From assembly GCA_018389105.1 (NCBI GenBank), contig JACATO010000596.1, positions 496,001-560,000 on the forward strand: a stretch of 64,000 nt of DNA, read 5' to 3'. Positions 1 to 12,900 of the stretch are shown here, in pieces; within the stretch, counting starts at the first letter, position 1, and each line of letters opens with the position of its first letter. The position numbers and the translations under genes were made by a program. The notes below the pieces were generated by a model. It had not been told where the DNA came from. It was given only the letters and a program-made list of their open reading frames with translations, and ran no database searches. The stretch is from Nautilus pompilius (Eukaryota; Mollusca; Cephalopoda; Nautilida; Nautilidae).

Positions 1-3000
1 TCTCGAAGATCTCTTTCTTTGCGTATTAACAGCCTAAGGCAGTAACTGTTTAATACGCTATCAAGAGACACGATCTGCATCCGGATTTTATTTGATAAAC
101 AAACTGGTAGTGAGGTCACGCTCGATTTCTTTCACGTCCAGTAATTTTAGGATTGTTTCGGTTAGTCGCCATTTTGTTTAGTGAAGTTGCTAGGTAAATG
201 CGGGTGACGACAGCCAGCGTCTTACAGACGGAGAAGCGCTTCTAGTCTTTCAAAAAATTAAAACTGGGGACGGTAGTGGGGGAACCATGCTTCATATTCC
301 AGACCGGGAAAAAAATCTTGTCTTTTCCTGTCTACTGCTACGTAGACAATGGTTACCGGAACTATTCAGAATGGAAAACTCAAAAGGTTCGCACGTATTT
401 TTCGAATGCTTGACGAGCCCCTTTCCGGCTTGGAGTGACGTCACATACCTCGGAAGTAAAACCTGAGACACTTCATCGGCTCCAGTCGGAAGCTGACGCT
501 CTCAATTCAGCAGCCGATGTGTATCAATTAAGTAATAATATTTGAGGAAAACTTACTGCGAATATCTCGTGACCTTTTTCGCGGACGGATATTACTGAGA
601 AGGACTTGTGCACGACCGACTGTATATCGGATGTCGCTGAGGTATTTCATAGGGTTCCGAGCTTTTAGCTATAAACGAAATTGTTTGCTTAAATACGCCA
701 ACAAAGACGGCAAAAGGTCGTGACATGCAGCAGCATCCGATATTGGCCGGTACGCTTCCACTTGTCCCAGGATTGTCGACGTCAGCAGAAGGTCTAGCTA
801 TCAGAATTCGAAGTTTCTCAAAATTAGTCGTGGCAGTCGATTCAAAAACCACATAAAATAAACCCAAGAACTTTGTATAAACCGTAACTTGTTATCTGTG
901 CCTGTGTTAAGTCTACTCTAGCGGACTCTTATTTAGGTAGTAAAAGATATTGAGAATATGTACTATACGATTTCAGGAAAACCATAACCTCTCCACTTGC
1001 CGACATTCCACTTTTTTTATCTGAACACAGATAAGACTTGGGAAATGTTGCTGCGATATTGGCTACCTCTGTTGCTGGTAGCTGTGTTTTCTCGAGCCCC
1101 TTATCTCGCTATCTCTCCAAGCATTACGAGAACGCGTCTATGCGAGATTGGTGCTGAGATTATTTCTTTGTATAAACCACTCGAGATACTAACCACGTGA
1201 GATATCGGCTTGTCGGGGGGGGGAGAGTTAAAAATCACGTGGAGCCAGAACCACGTTTTAATTAGCCATCTTGTGTGTCCTCGTATAAAACCATATTAAC
1301 GTTCTCAAACCTAAATACGCTTCTGTGCTCTGTTAATTAAAATGGAAAAAAAAAAAAACAACAACAACAACAACTGGTGTTTGTGAAATAATACAAATCT
1401 GTTTGAGACAAAGGTAGCGTTTGCTTTTCTCGTGTTACCGCGACTTCTCCATAACGACCTCTGCCGAACACGTGACCGGAGCCAACAAGATTGAAAGTGA
1501 AGACTGGATTAATTTTGGAGCAGATTGTGGTATTGACATTTGTAAGGGAATCTTTATGTCAATATAAACCGACAGAGAATCGTACAAGAGTCGCGGGACT
1601 GGGAAAGCCATTTGTTCTCAAGTGGCCTGTGATCTCCCTCCCCCTTTTTTGTTGTTGTTGTTGTTGTTTTGTCGCCTTTTTCGTCCTCCTCTGGTGAAGT
1701 CGGGAGGGGTTTTAGAGCGGCGCCGAGCGATGGTTTATTGGAAAAGAATTCGGATTTATTTCTCGGGTTTTATGCGGCCCCCGGTAGAGCGGAGTGAGAG
1801 GTCGGTCGGTCGGTCGGTGGAACTTGTCACTCGTGCGCTTATAATCGGCGAATAACGACGGACTCGTGCGCGACGCCCCACCGTCGCCGGCCCCTCCCGC
1901 GCGCGCGCGAGGGCGGCCCTTTTTAATATCTCCGCCAGGACGCGAATTCAGGGTAACACCGCGTTCGACAAACGTACTGACAGAACCAGATACAGGAGCC
2001 AAACAAGCCTGCTCCGAGTGGTTAATAGATAGAGCCGTTTGACAATCATTACTACTACTATTATTGGCCGGTGACCTCTCTCTCTCTCGAGGCGCGTCAT
2101 CACGTCCGGCTCGGCCACACCTGCCCGGTCCGGTGCGCGCTAAGTCACGTGTCAAGACGTTCGCCCATAACACGTTGACTACAAAATCTCACCGCATTTC
2201 TTGACTCTGGATGGATGCCCAGCAGGTGTTTCGTTAGTTCCTTGGAAGCAAACTTTTGCTTCGTCAAGGCGATCACTTTGACCATTTTACACGCGGAATC
2301 TTGAATTGGCTTGTATCTCGCGCACCAGCAAGTATCCGGCTAGTGACGTACCTACCGCGTCCTACCCTGCTAACCTGTATGCGCGACATCTAGCGGCTGC
2401 TCCCGGCAAAGTTACATTTAAGGTTAACCGGCACTGATATCGACAGCGTGCAGAACTTCAAAGGTACGTATTTTAACTATAAAGGACAGGGTTATTAATT
2501 AAAATGTAGCTACATGACAACTTACACTTAGGAAACAGCAGACTCTCATAAATATGCAAATCGAAGACATTTAACTGGAGGGTCGAACTTTGAATTTACA
2601 GTAACTTTGCGTTAGCCCGAATTTCCTATTAAACCTAAGTTAGCATTAAGGATAAATATCATGACTTTCGCTCCAACCACAATAATTTCTTCTGTGGATG
2701 GTTAGACGAAAGGATGGAGACGGTCCGGTCCGTCTTTCCAAAGCAGCAGCCACTCTTACACCTGTCATCTTTCCTTCGGCTCCGCGTTTCCGTGCCTACC
2801 GGAGGTGAGAACGGGGCGCGTGCATCTAGCGGTTTTTAGGCGGAAATAACTATTGATAAACACATTGCCAGGGTAAACAGCTCAATGACTGCTGCTGCCC
2901 AGCTTGGCTCGCACTCCCGTCCGATCATCTATAGTGTCATTTAAAACACCATCACATTACGCCACAGACTTAATGGCTGCCATCGCTTTTCTGGCAAAAG

Positions 3001-6000
3001 CAACGTCTACCAAATCTGGTGCATCGAATGAAGATGCTGTAAAGATAGGGGGTAATTTCTAAATCCATCATAACAGGACTAAGGGGTTAAAAGGTCGCCA
3101 TGATACCAGTCATAAGCAAACAGCGTCACATCAACGTCACGTGTTAACGGCTTCATGCCGCCGTGTGGGGGCAGTCAAACAAATTCAGAATATGTGATGT
3201 AATTATTCGGTTATGGCGCCATGATGATGGTTGCAAAAAATGTAGCTATATTTCTGGACACATTGTTAATATTAGTTCTGAAAACTGAATGTTAAGAGTA
3301 AGAAATGTGAATTAAAATAAAATTTGTATGTCATCAGTTGGGAAACTATGAGACTAATATTGTTTTTTTTTTAATATTTTTTATTTCATGTTAATTAATT
3401 TCGCGCAAAACCTAAGACCAAACAATGAAAATGTCGAATATTGAGTGGACTAAATAGAACCAGTAAAAAATACAGCGAATTTTTTAAAAAAAATTCCTTC
3501 AAAACCTCCAGAGCTTAGTTTTCTTTCCTCGCAAATTAAGGTAATTAACAGCAGATTTGACTTCAGAGATAACAGAAGAGGCCGGAGTAAAAAAAAAAAA
3601 AATTCAGCTTTTCCTTCTCTCCCCCCCCCCCGGCCATTTGTGCCTCTCTGTCTGTTGTTTTCCCAGATTCATCTATTGAAGGTATAATATTTATATCCTC
3701 GCATATCAGTTCTACCGTGCAGAAACAATTAAGACGTTAAAAGAATCCGGGGGTTTCAAGTTGTCGGCCAAAGAATAAAACTTTCAAGAGAAAGATTATT
3801 TACGTAGAGACAGACTCGAGTGGATTTATAAGAGGAAACTTGAAATGATGGATTGTGCACATAAACAAAACGAAATGGTTTCATAATACCTAACGTATGC
3901 ACCTTATAGGAATAAAAAAAAATTCCTCTATAGTCTGGGTTTTATTAAAAGTAAAAATAGGGGCCTAGAGACGGGTTATCAGTGTAGAGTTAGATGTTGT
4001 CTAAAATTGATTGCAGTCTTATCCAGTCAAGAGAGCCCTGTTTATTGTTACTGTGGTCATAAACATTATGTTTGACGTGGTCGTGACTTCGCTTTCAAAT
4101 AGTAAATCGCGTTATTGGTGTTGAAGTTAGCCATGTGTGCCTTCTGGGGTATTTTGTCCCCGCCCTTCGCAGGACACCTTTTGCGACAACCACGTCGCGT
4201 GGTATTGCCGGAGATGGTAAATCACCGGTGGCTTGGTGACGTAAAGCGGCCTCCCCTAACAGGGAGAGATATACGCGTCGGTCCTGGCCCCGGGAAGGGT
4301 CTGGCTAATGTGGGGGTCAGCGGCTGTCTCCTTCGCGGGTTAGAATTCGGGGGCAACTAAGTGTGCGCGTAATGGGAGTCCCGTGTTTGGCTAGTACGAC
4401 GTTTGGGGATCTATCTGTATGAAATATCTCCCCGCCTTCGAATCTGGGCCGTGGCGAACAAAGAAAACAGCGACTGCAGCGACTTCTGTCGTCAAACTGA
4501 GGCAAAAAGGTATGAAGGTAAGCCGCACAAACCTGCCGCCATTCCAAAATAAGTCATTCGCAAAGCTGTTTGGTCTAATACAAGGAAGAGGTGAGGAGGG
4601 GTGAATAAGTCAATCCACCAGTATCATATCTGTCATTGCTGAATTTGCATTGTTACCTCCGATATATCACGAGCAACACTGCGAGTTAACGCCACGGCTA
4701 ACTTCGGTACTACCAGCTTCTACCTACGCGGACACTGTATTAAATTTGTTGTTTCCTAATCGCAGTCCGTCGGTTACACGGTAATCAGATAAACTTAGCA
4801 TTTGTGTTATTCCCTCTGCACGAAGCTGCTCTTTCGGATCTTTCACCCAACAGATATTCATCGTCGACAGATTGCGCTTCAGCCGTACTCGCTGAGAATT
4901 CATCAGTTGCCACCTTCCGGATAGCTACAGTCCCGGCTGCCGTTTTGACGCCTTCAGTTCGAAGCTAATCGTCGTTGCTAACTTCAAGAAAAAGCAGTGG
5001 CCGCCGTTTTAACGAACTCTTTCTTCGTCTGATTCACGCCATGATTCGAGATCCGCATCGACTGGGTAAAGGGCAAATCGCCTTATTGAACATCTAGAAT
5101 TTAGCTATGCGGAAGTCTCGGCCGGGCTGTTTGTTGGGAAGACCAGAGAAAAGGTTCAGCAGGTGTCTTTTTCTGGCTCCACGCATGAGAAATCTCTCTG
5201 GAGATGTCAAACAACGGCGACACGCGGAGTGCGCGTGATACCTGGTTCCAGCCCCGGGATGCTCACACAACAACCCAGCTCCCGAAGTCCGGCGTAACCC
5301 TCTCTCCACCATTTCCACGCACGCTTGCATTGGATCACTGAGAGAAAAGCTTACTTGCATCCAGTTTTGCTCAAATAAAACACATTGAATTATCTCTTAA
5401 TTAAAAGAAAAGGCAACTCGTAATAATGAATTTTTTTTGCAGACATATGATATCTGACCATTTTCTTTTCTCTCTTTTTTTTTATCGGTTAATTTTGATG
5501 AATCGCGCATTAACGAAAAGTCGATACCAATTATTCATTTCCAAGAAGCTAACCCACTGTAGTCGTGTAATGCATGGTTTCCGGCATCCAATGACAGAAC
5601 GTGCCTTCAGAATTCCCTAAGCAGGTCTTGACAGATCGCGCTGGCGATAAAACTGAACTCATTTTATGCTCTCTTGTTCCCTTTATTAACATGTGAGCTA
5701 CCGGCTAAAACTGATGGAAATATGTTTTTCTTTTTTCTTCTTCTTGCAATAACGTAATTTAGAGATTCTTCCATGCGTACATCTGTCGGTAGGACTTTAT
5801 AAATGCCATAGAGTCAGAAACGCCCGCAGGGTTACTTAGTTCATTTTGTACCTGGAGACAGACTGCGTTACGAAGCTGATAAAGAAGACGATGGACAAAG
5901 ATATAATGAAGCTTGAATTCTGCGTCATAGACGTGTGAGAAACTATTTCTACTTGTTTCAATTTTTAAAAAAAATTCTCATTCGTGACTTAATAACATGT

Positions 6001-6267
6001 TTACGTGTGTGTTAATTATATTTCTCTAACATATTCTTTGATGTTACCTGAGTGTTTTTAATGTAAAATTATTAACGGGCATTTATGGATAAGATACAGC
6101 GGTTTGCCAGAAGTAACTGGACGCAACCATACGGGCGACAAGAGGAGGTCCACTAAGTGCTACTCAAAACAGTATTATTTCTCTCACAGAGTTCATTTAG
6201 TCTGGCAAGTAAATCTTATTGACATTCCCCTTGCTAAAGCACCACAACTTACATCATAATTAAAACA
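1..6267. other. Non-coding; no gene found (inferred upstream intron)
   Basis: No open frame here carries a recognisable domain and there is no T-box first-block exon. Local features are an A-run followed by CAA repeats (about 1345-1373), a TTG repeat near 1653-1670, a CpG-rich stretch around 1850-2130, and mononucleotide runs of A at 3590-3601 and C at 3620-3631. Confidence 0.6.
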
Positions 6268-6381
6268 GTAGAAAATCTAGATTTTCTACATTTTCCAAAT
6301 GGGCGACATCGTAGTTTTTCTGTGGAGAAAACTACAAATAAAGCGTTCGATTGCTCGCCGCAGTTACAGCTGATGCTGCGC
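6268..6381. repeat. Cluster of three short inverted repeats
   Basis: A perfect 22-bp palindrome lies at 6268-6289 (arm GTAGAAAATCT). A near-perfect hairpin lies at 6311-6335 (GTAGTTTT ... AAAACTAC). A third lies at 6360-6381 (CGCAG ... CTGCG). All three fall within 114 bp and about 150 bp upstream of the inverted-repeat element at 6530. No known structural RNA is recognised. Confidence 0.6.
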
Positions 6382-6529
6382 CGTGAGGCCATCTGCGTAG
6401 GTTTCCGACACCACTATTCTCTCTACTGTCACTTCAAAGGAAATAAAAAACGCAGGTAGCAGTTCCAGAATTATCGATGAGAATATTTAAATTATATCAT
6501 CTATACAGTTGATAACTTGTGGCTATAAA

Positions 6530-7074
6530 GGGAGACCAGCAGGGCTAGGTTGGTACAGCACCGCTACTAATTCTTAATTAAACGTTTCAATGAGCTATAA
6601 TGGTCAAAGCTTATGGCGTCAATTATAGCCTCACCTATACATCATAATGACGTCCGTCACAGCTTCACGTGTGATGTCTGTTAGGACTCCGTTTATACCT
6701 CGTGGTGACGTCCGTTACGACCAGTTTATATCTCGCGATGACGTCCGTTAAGCTTCATCTATACCTCATAGTGTCGGTCACCACACCTTAACATACGCAT
6801 AGTGACGCCCGTCACGACCCATTTAATGCCTCGTAGTGACGTCCGTTACGACCAGTTTTTATCTCGCGGTGACGTCCGTTAAGCTTCATCTGTGCCTCAT
6901 AGTGTCGGTCACCACACCTTAACATACGCATAGTGACGCCCCTCACGACCCATTTTATGTCTCGTAGTGACGTCCGTTACGCCTCATCTAAAGGTCATAG
7001 TAGTGTCCGTTACATCCACGTCTTTATCTCTAATTAAGAATTACTGGTTTTGTAGCAGCATATCTTGGTCTCCC
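6530..7074. mobile_element. Non-autonomous inverted-repeat element with minisatellite core
   Basis: The left end (6530-6580) starts GGGAGACCA and finishes TAATTCTTAATTA. The right end (7031-7074) is its imperfect reverse complement, TAATTAAGAATTA ... TGGTCTCCC. The outer 9 bp and inner 13 bp match exactly, and the middle matches partly after small gaps. Between them is a minisatellite. There is no open frame for a transposase, so it would need enzymes supplied elsewhere. No clear target-site duplication was found, so the exact ends and the superfamily are open. MITE-like elements with repetitive cores are known from molluscs and other invertebrates. Confidence 0.6.
6625..7030. repeat. Minisatellite with 131-bp higher-order period, about 33-bp subunits
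   Basis: GTGACGTCCGTTACG recurs at 6705, 6836 and 6967, exactly 131 bp apart. Inside each 131-bp block are four diverged subunits of about 33 bp of the type CTCRTAGTGACGTCCGT. The two full blocks (6705-6835, 6836-6966) differ at only a few bases, while the subunits within a block differ much more. This shows recent duplication of a multimeric unit. Diverged partial units flank on both sides. Confidence 0.85.
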
Positions 7075-7886
7075 CTAGTGTTAGCCTAGAAATTTAACTT
7101 TATCGAGCAGAATCGAATCATTCTAGGTTGACGCAAACCCTTTTTCTACGGCTGAGGTGAGGTAAGTGAACTCGGCTTTCTTGAATTCGCTGTTTTGGTA
7201 AATTAAGCGAGTTATTACATCGTTGTCGATAAATCAGCTACACGATAAATTTTTAACTTCGTGCGCCTAATAAAAGTTACATATTATAATCACGATAATT
7301 TACAACATAGATGACCAGTAGAAAAATGGACTGACGACAACTGTCAAAACGAGGTTGGTGGTGGTGGTGGGGTGGCACTGTTATCCTAAGTCTCTAATTG
7401 CTTCTCGCGCAGCGGAAAGGTGCGACAGCTCGCGTGTAACTGTTAGTACTGTGAAGTCGAATAAGTTCTATTTTTACGCGACCTTTACTTTGCGAGATAT
7501 CTTCTGACATACTGAAAGTTACCCCCTCCCCCCCCACACACACACAAGTAAGAAGTCTGCCAGCCATTCTGGAGAAGACTCACAGAAATGCGTGAATAAT
7601 AATTTGACCGGTTTATCACCATTTTGAATATCCGTCTGTAACCGTCACTGAGCGAGATCCGGGTAATTATTTTTCTTTAAATGGGAATTATCATTTAAAG
7701 GAAAATGCGCTCGTTTCCACATCTTTATTTTCTTCCCAACCCTCATTTTTACAACAATAATAATTCATTTTCAAGCTTTAAATAATTTATTTTTCTTTAC
7801 AATTCCTACAAACAACCTGTCTTTTCTGGTCCCTATCTAGATTTTTTTTGAAAGAATTTTTCTAAATTTATTATTTTTTTTCTCTA
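7075..7886. other. Non-coding; nothing recognised
   Basis: Mixed unique sequence with a short GTG run (7355-7372) and a C/CA run near 7525-7547. No gene or element seen. Confidence 0.5.
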
Positions 7887-7933
7887 ATAATCCAGGTAAA
7901 TTAATATTCCGTTTGATATTTTACCTGGATTAT
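7887..7933. repeat. Perfect 14-bp inverted repeat (hairpin)
   Basis: ATAATCCAGGTAAA at 7887-7900 is exactly complementary to 7920-7933, with a 19-base AT-rich loop. Flanking CTCT/GAGAG partly extends the stem. It could be a miniature foldback remnant. Confidence 0.6.
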
Positions 7934-8475
7934 AGTGAGAGAGGGATGATCGGCGGTTAATCGTGCGTTCTCAAAATGAATCACCTTGTAAGTGTTCCCA
8001 CCTCAGTAACTCTTACACGTATCGTTTACTATATTAAGCGTCTATAACTTAAAACCGGTCGATATTCCAAATACACTCTGAAAAGTCGTTCAGAACCGTT
8101 CGCTTTGCGAATATTGTCAACTACGACACGACGTAATGTGACACTGATTGACAGTGACGTACCTCAGCGGCCTTCGTGGATGAACGATAACTGTTCTGAT
8201 CGAATAACGGAGGTTTTCTGTTTAACGATGCGGACGCACGGGATTCCAGTTCGCCCCTTACGTCTGGACCGTCGCTAACTCCGCACGCGGACAAAGATGG
8301 AGAATTGCATTAGTTCGATTAGCGGGCTTCCGCTCCAGCGATGCTAGGATTAGTTCTGATCCCCCTCTATCTCTGTTCCATCTAGCACACTGTAGCCAGA
8401 CATGTACGCTGTTCCAAAACTAGCCAGGCAAACAGAAACCATCGAGACTTTAACACTTTCAACCTTGTCACAGAA

Positions 8476-8479
<4 letters not shown>

Positions 8480-8512
<33 letters not shown>

Positions 8513-8540
8513 GACCTGATCTCTCTCTGTTCTGACGTCA

Positions 8541-8578
<38 letters not shown>

Positions 8579-8661
8579 CTGACCTGATTCTCTCTCTGTT
8601 CTGAGGTCATCTCTCTCTCTTTCTCTCTACTGACCTGATATCTCTCTCTGTTCTGACGTCA

Positions 8662-8693
<32 letters not shown>

Positions 8694-8725
8694 CTGACCT
8701 GATATCTCTCTCTGTTCTGACGTCA

Positions 8726-8757
<32 letters not shown>

Positions 8758-9140
8758 CTGACCTGATATATCTCTCTCTGTTCTGACGTCATCTCTCTCT
8801 CTCTCTATATATATACTGACCTGATATCTCTCTCTGTTCTGAAGTCATCTCTCTCTCTCTTTCTCTCTACTGACCTGATCTCTCTCTGTTCTGACGTCAT
8901 CTCTCTCTATATATATATATATATACTGACCTGATATCTCTCTCTGTTCTGACGTCATCTCTCTCTCTCCCTCTTTCTCTCTACTGACCTGATATCATCT
9001 CTCTCCCTCTCTCTCTGTTCTGACGTCATCTCTCTCTCTATATATATATATACTGACCTGATATCTCTCTCTGTTCTGAAGTCATCTCTCTCTCTCTCTT
9101 TCTCTCTACTGACCTGATATCTCTCTCTGTTCTGACGTCA

Positions 9141-9174
<34 letters not shown>

Positions 9175-9432
9175 CTGACCTGATATCTCTCTCTGTTCTG
9201 ACGTCATCTCTCTCTCTCCCTCTTTCTCTCTACTGACCTGATATCATCTCTCTCTCCCTCTCTCTCTCTGTTCTGACGTCATCTCTCTCTCTATATATAT
9301 ATATATATATACTGACCTGATATCTCTCTCTCTCTCCCTCCCTCTCTCTCTGTTCTGACGTCATCTCTCTCTCTTTCTCTACTGACCTGATATCATCTCT
9401 CTCTTCCTCTCTCTCTCTCTCCCTCCCTCTTT
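8480..9432. repeat. Composite CT/TA satellite carrying a repeated TGACGTCA palindrome
   Basis: About 14 units of 50-85 bp. Each has an invariant part, ACTGACCTGATAT, then (CT)n, GTTCTGACGTCAT, (CT)n, and in many units a (TA)n tract. The TGACGTCA core is intact in about 11 units and altered to AAGTCA or AGGTCA in three. Length variation is confined to the CT and TA tracts. No coding potential; chance frames in it are repeat artefacts. Confidence 0.9.
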
Positions 9433-9870
9433 AAAAAAGAATAAGAAAGAACAGCAAAAGTGTGAACGGACTCCTTTCTCCCTACATTATTCGAACACTC
9501 CGACAGACACGGTTGGGGAGGGAGGGAAGCGGAGCCGGTATGTCGTCTGCAACTTGTCTGCTAACGCGTGCGCGTTCTTTGAAGTCGAAATCTCTCAGCT
9601 GAAACTCTGTGACGGCGTGGTTAGTGCGTGGAAACAAGATTAGGTGGACGCGAGAATCTGTTCTCTCCCATATCTTTTGCTCGAAAGCTTTTAAAGGGGG
9701 AAGACGACGGATATTTCCTGACATGTTCGTTAAAATATCGTTGAAGGGGCGCCTTTGTGCGCCTTGCCCAATCACACGGGGCTCTAGAAAACCCACTATC
9801 GAGAGGCCTTCCGCGGTGATGATGCTCCGACATTACCGAAAACGGACGATCCGGTCGGAAGTTGGGGGGG

Positions 9871-9912
9871 GGACTTTAAGAATTCTTCGCCGAGCGGGTT
9901 CGAATCCCTGCC
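9871..9912 (+). mobile_element. Possible relic of tRNA-derived SINE head
   Basis: GGGTTCGAATCCC at 9896-9908 is a perfect Pol III B box. It is preceded by GGACTTTAAGAATTC, which resembles a lysine-tRNA anticodon arm. No good A box was found, and no body or tail. A chance B box is possible. Confidence 0.3.
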
Positions 9913-12900
9913 AAAAATTCGCTGTCGTCGAACTTTAAGGGAAATGTCGTCTTTGAGAATCAGTTCTAAGACGAAGAACGGTCGCAGCAGCTGGGCGCAC
10001 AAATGTCTTTTGGAAGTCACTTTTTTTTTTGAATGAAACGCAGCCATCAAAATGATTTTCCCACTCTGTCAAAAACGCCAAACTTCTAATTGCGGAAGAA
10101 CTCGAAAGTCTCGAGAAACCGAAGCCGAGTTTGATCGCAATTTCAGTGGATTGCTTCCTCGTGTTCTGGGAGCCTTTACAGTTTTCTACTGTTTTTTTAA
10201 AATTATTATTATACGTGTTAAGCAGATTAAGTTGTAACTGGCAGCTCTCAAACTTTGTTTTTTTTTCTTTTCTCTCTCTAATTTCTCTTCTTGTTTTCCG
10301 ATATTTCGTTTTACTGTAAAAAAAACAGGTTGTTGCAGAACATAGGGAAATAACACTTAATATCACCAGTGCCGCCAATTCAATTAATTTTATCCAAATT
10401 TTTAAAAAGAAAGAGAACGAACGTCTTCACTTCTACTCCTTACTTGTCCATTCTGAAGAATTCTCCGATCTATTTCTAACTTGAGGCGCAATAAACTCTA
10501 CCATCCGTCTAAATTTGCCGGAATCGTCGTTATTCTGCCGAGCGTTAGACTGTAGCTCTGCCTGTTACCAAAACAAATGTGATTTACATCAACTTAATTC
10601 TATCAGTTGTCCTGATTTCATCGCATTTAAGTCTAACTTTACGTGCGTTAAACTAACTGTTGTCTCGTTGAAATTTATTTCTTGTTGATATACAGAAGAT
10701 TTTATAAAATTTTCAAAAATATTGAGATTTACTTGACTGTAAATAATACTCAGTAAGCAGATACTTTTTCTTTTTAAAATCTCGCAATTAGTTACTTATA
10801 TTTCAGTAAAACAAATTTAGATGGGATGAGATCTCCACCGAAATTTACCACGTACTAATTTACTGTAGTTAAGTTCGTTCGACATTAAATTCCGCATTTA
10901 TTTCACGTCGCCTCGAGAGTCTCGAAACCGACTCCCGTTGACACATAAACGGGGTTTCCCCACAAAACACACCGATTTGGTCTCTTATGAACCGTAACTC
11001 TAAACTCCGAAGTTACCTGCGAAAAGTATCTCGTACAGCAATAATTAAGAAGCACTGTTCTACGTAAAACCTCATCTACCCAGGGTGAAATAATTAGACG
11101 ATTCGAGTCAGCGTGTCGGTTTAGATGCCAGTTTTGTCTCCTTGGCGAGGGAGAAAAGTTCCGCCCACAACGGGTGGGCTGCTGTTATTCGCCGCGGCAG
11201 CTCCAGTGTAAGACCCGTTTATTGGACGGTTGTCCGGAAGACAGCCATTGGTGGCCGATATCAGTAAAGATCGTCTCCTTACCTCTTGAAACTACGCCTC
11301 TTCTCGGCATTCTTCATTTTTTTTTTCCCCCTAACGCAGTCAATTCCCACCAGCTGGATTTACCTGTCTTGTTGCCGTTCGATGTGGATGCTAAAACAGA
11401 TCCTGCATTCACTGATAGACGTCTAAATTTCGCTGGGTAGACAACCAATCTCCTGAATACACCCCTGCCTGTTTTTCATCGAGGGATGAATTTACAAGCG
11501 CAGAATCTATGGTGCTTAAATCGTTATGACAAAGAACTGTAAAATAGCATAATGAAACAATTAGAATGAGAGGGGAAAAACCTTTCATATACTCATTGTT
11601 CACAAAGTACCTTAGAAACAAAACGGTTTTGACTCTGCTCGTAAACACTGCGGTCCTCTAGGCTTTGAAAGGGACTTCCGAATTCACGAAGATTTAATTC
11701 TGCAATAACTAATTACAAATTATCAAATACGTATGAAAAAATAACTGATTATCCTCATACTGATACTTTAAGATCGCCATTGTGTTTTGCAACTCTGAAG
11801 TCAAAAGGCAGTTACTCTGACAAACACTAAGCTGTCCGCGGTCTTCTTGACGAGGCAGCTACGGCGTCGTCCAAGATCGTTTGGAATACCAACAGTTTAA
11901 AGTTTAAGTTTACGGAAATTCCCTAAAAATCACAACGACAAAGGGAGGTCTCAAAAAGATCGCCCTAGTTGTGGTTGCTAGCGGGGCTCAATTACTTATT
12001 TTTTCTTTTCTAGCTGCTCATTAAAGGGAAGGTAATAAAAAATCTTTTGGCTAGTTCTGGTGATCTCAGAAATAGATATTGTATCAAGAAAAGAAAAAAG
12101 TTGGGTAGCGGCAGTGGTAACCATTATCAGGTTTTGATCTGAATAAGCCATGCATTCTTTTTTACCGTACGCTGAGGAGATATTTGGAGCTTGCGATGGT
12201 GATGCTTTAACTTCTTCGTGCAACATGTTGGGGTATGTGTGTGTGTGAGGTTGCATATGTTAGATTGCGAGCTGGGTCGGTTCCACGATCGGCCGCCACA
12301 GCTGTTTACAAGTGAGGCCTTATTTCGTTCGACCTGTGTATTGCGTGAATGTTCCTCAACCTAGCGAGAGCAGCGGGCTATCCAACTCCTTCGTATTGCA
12401 CGCAGGATGGGGTAGGTTTCTCCAGGCTGAACTCTCTAGAACAGTTTTTTCTCTCTGTGTATCCTTGAACTGAGAGGGAAAGTTTGGGCCACTGTTTATT
12501 TTTCAAATTTCCAAATGGAAGTATGGGATGGGATGAGTTCTATTTTTATTTTTGCGGGATGATGGATGGAGACATGTTCTCCCTCCGTTTTTGGTCTTTA
12601 TTTTAGTCCTCCCTCGTAGGGGAATCAGAGATTCCCGTGATGTTGTTGGTAAAACAGGTGATCTTTATGACCCCTGTTTTACTCCCACGTAGGGGGACCA
12701 AAGGTTCCCTAGCTGATGGTGAAGCCAGGAAGTAGCTCGACCTCTGTGGTGATTGTCATCACAGCGGCCGATGCCCCATTCCACACCACTTTCAATTTCT
12801 TAAGTCTTCTTCTGTTAGCTGTTATATGGACTTTTGTGTGGATTTAAACGAAGAGAGAATCATGGTTAGTCCATGGGAGATTATTCGGGGTGGAGGACTT

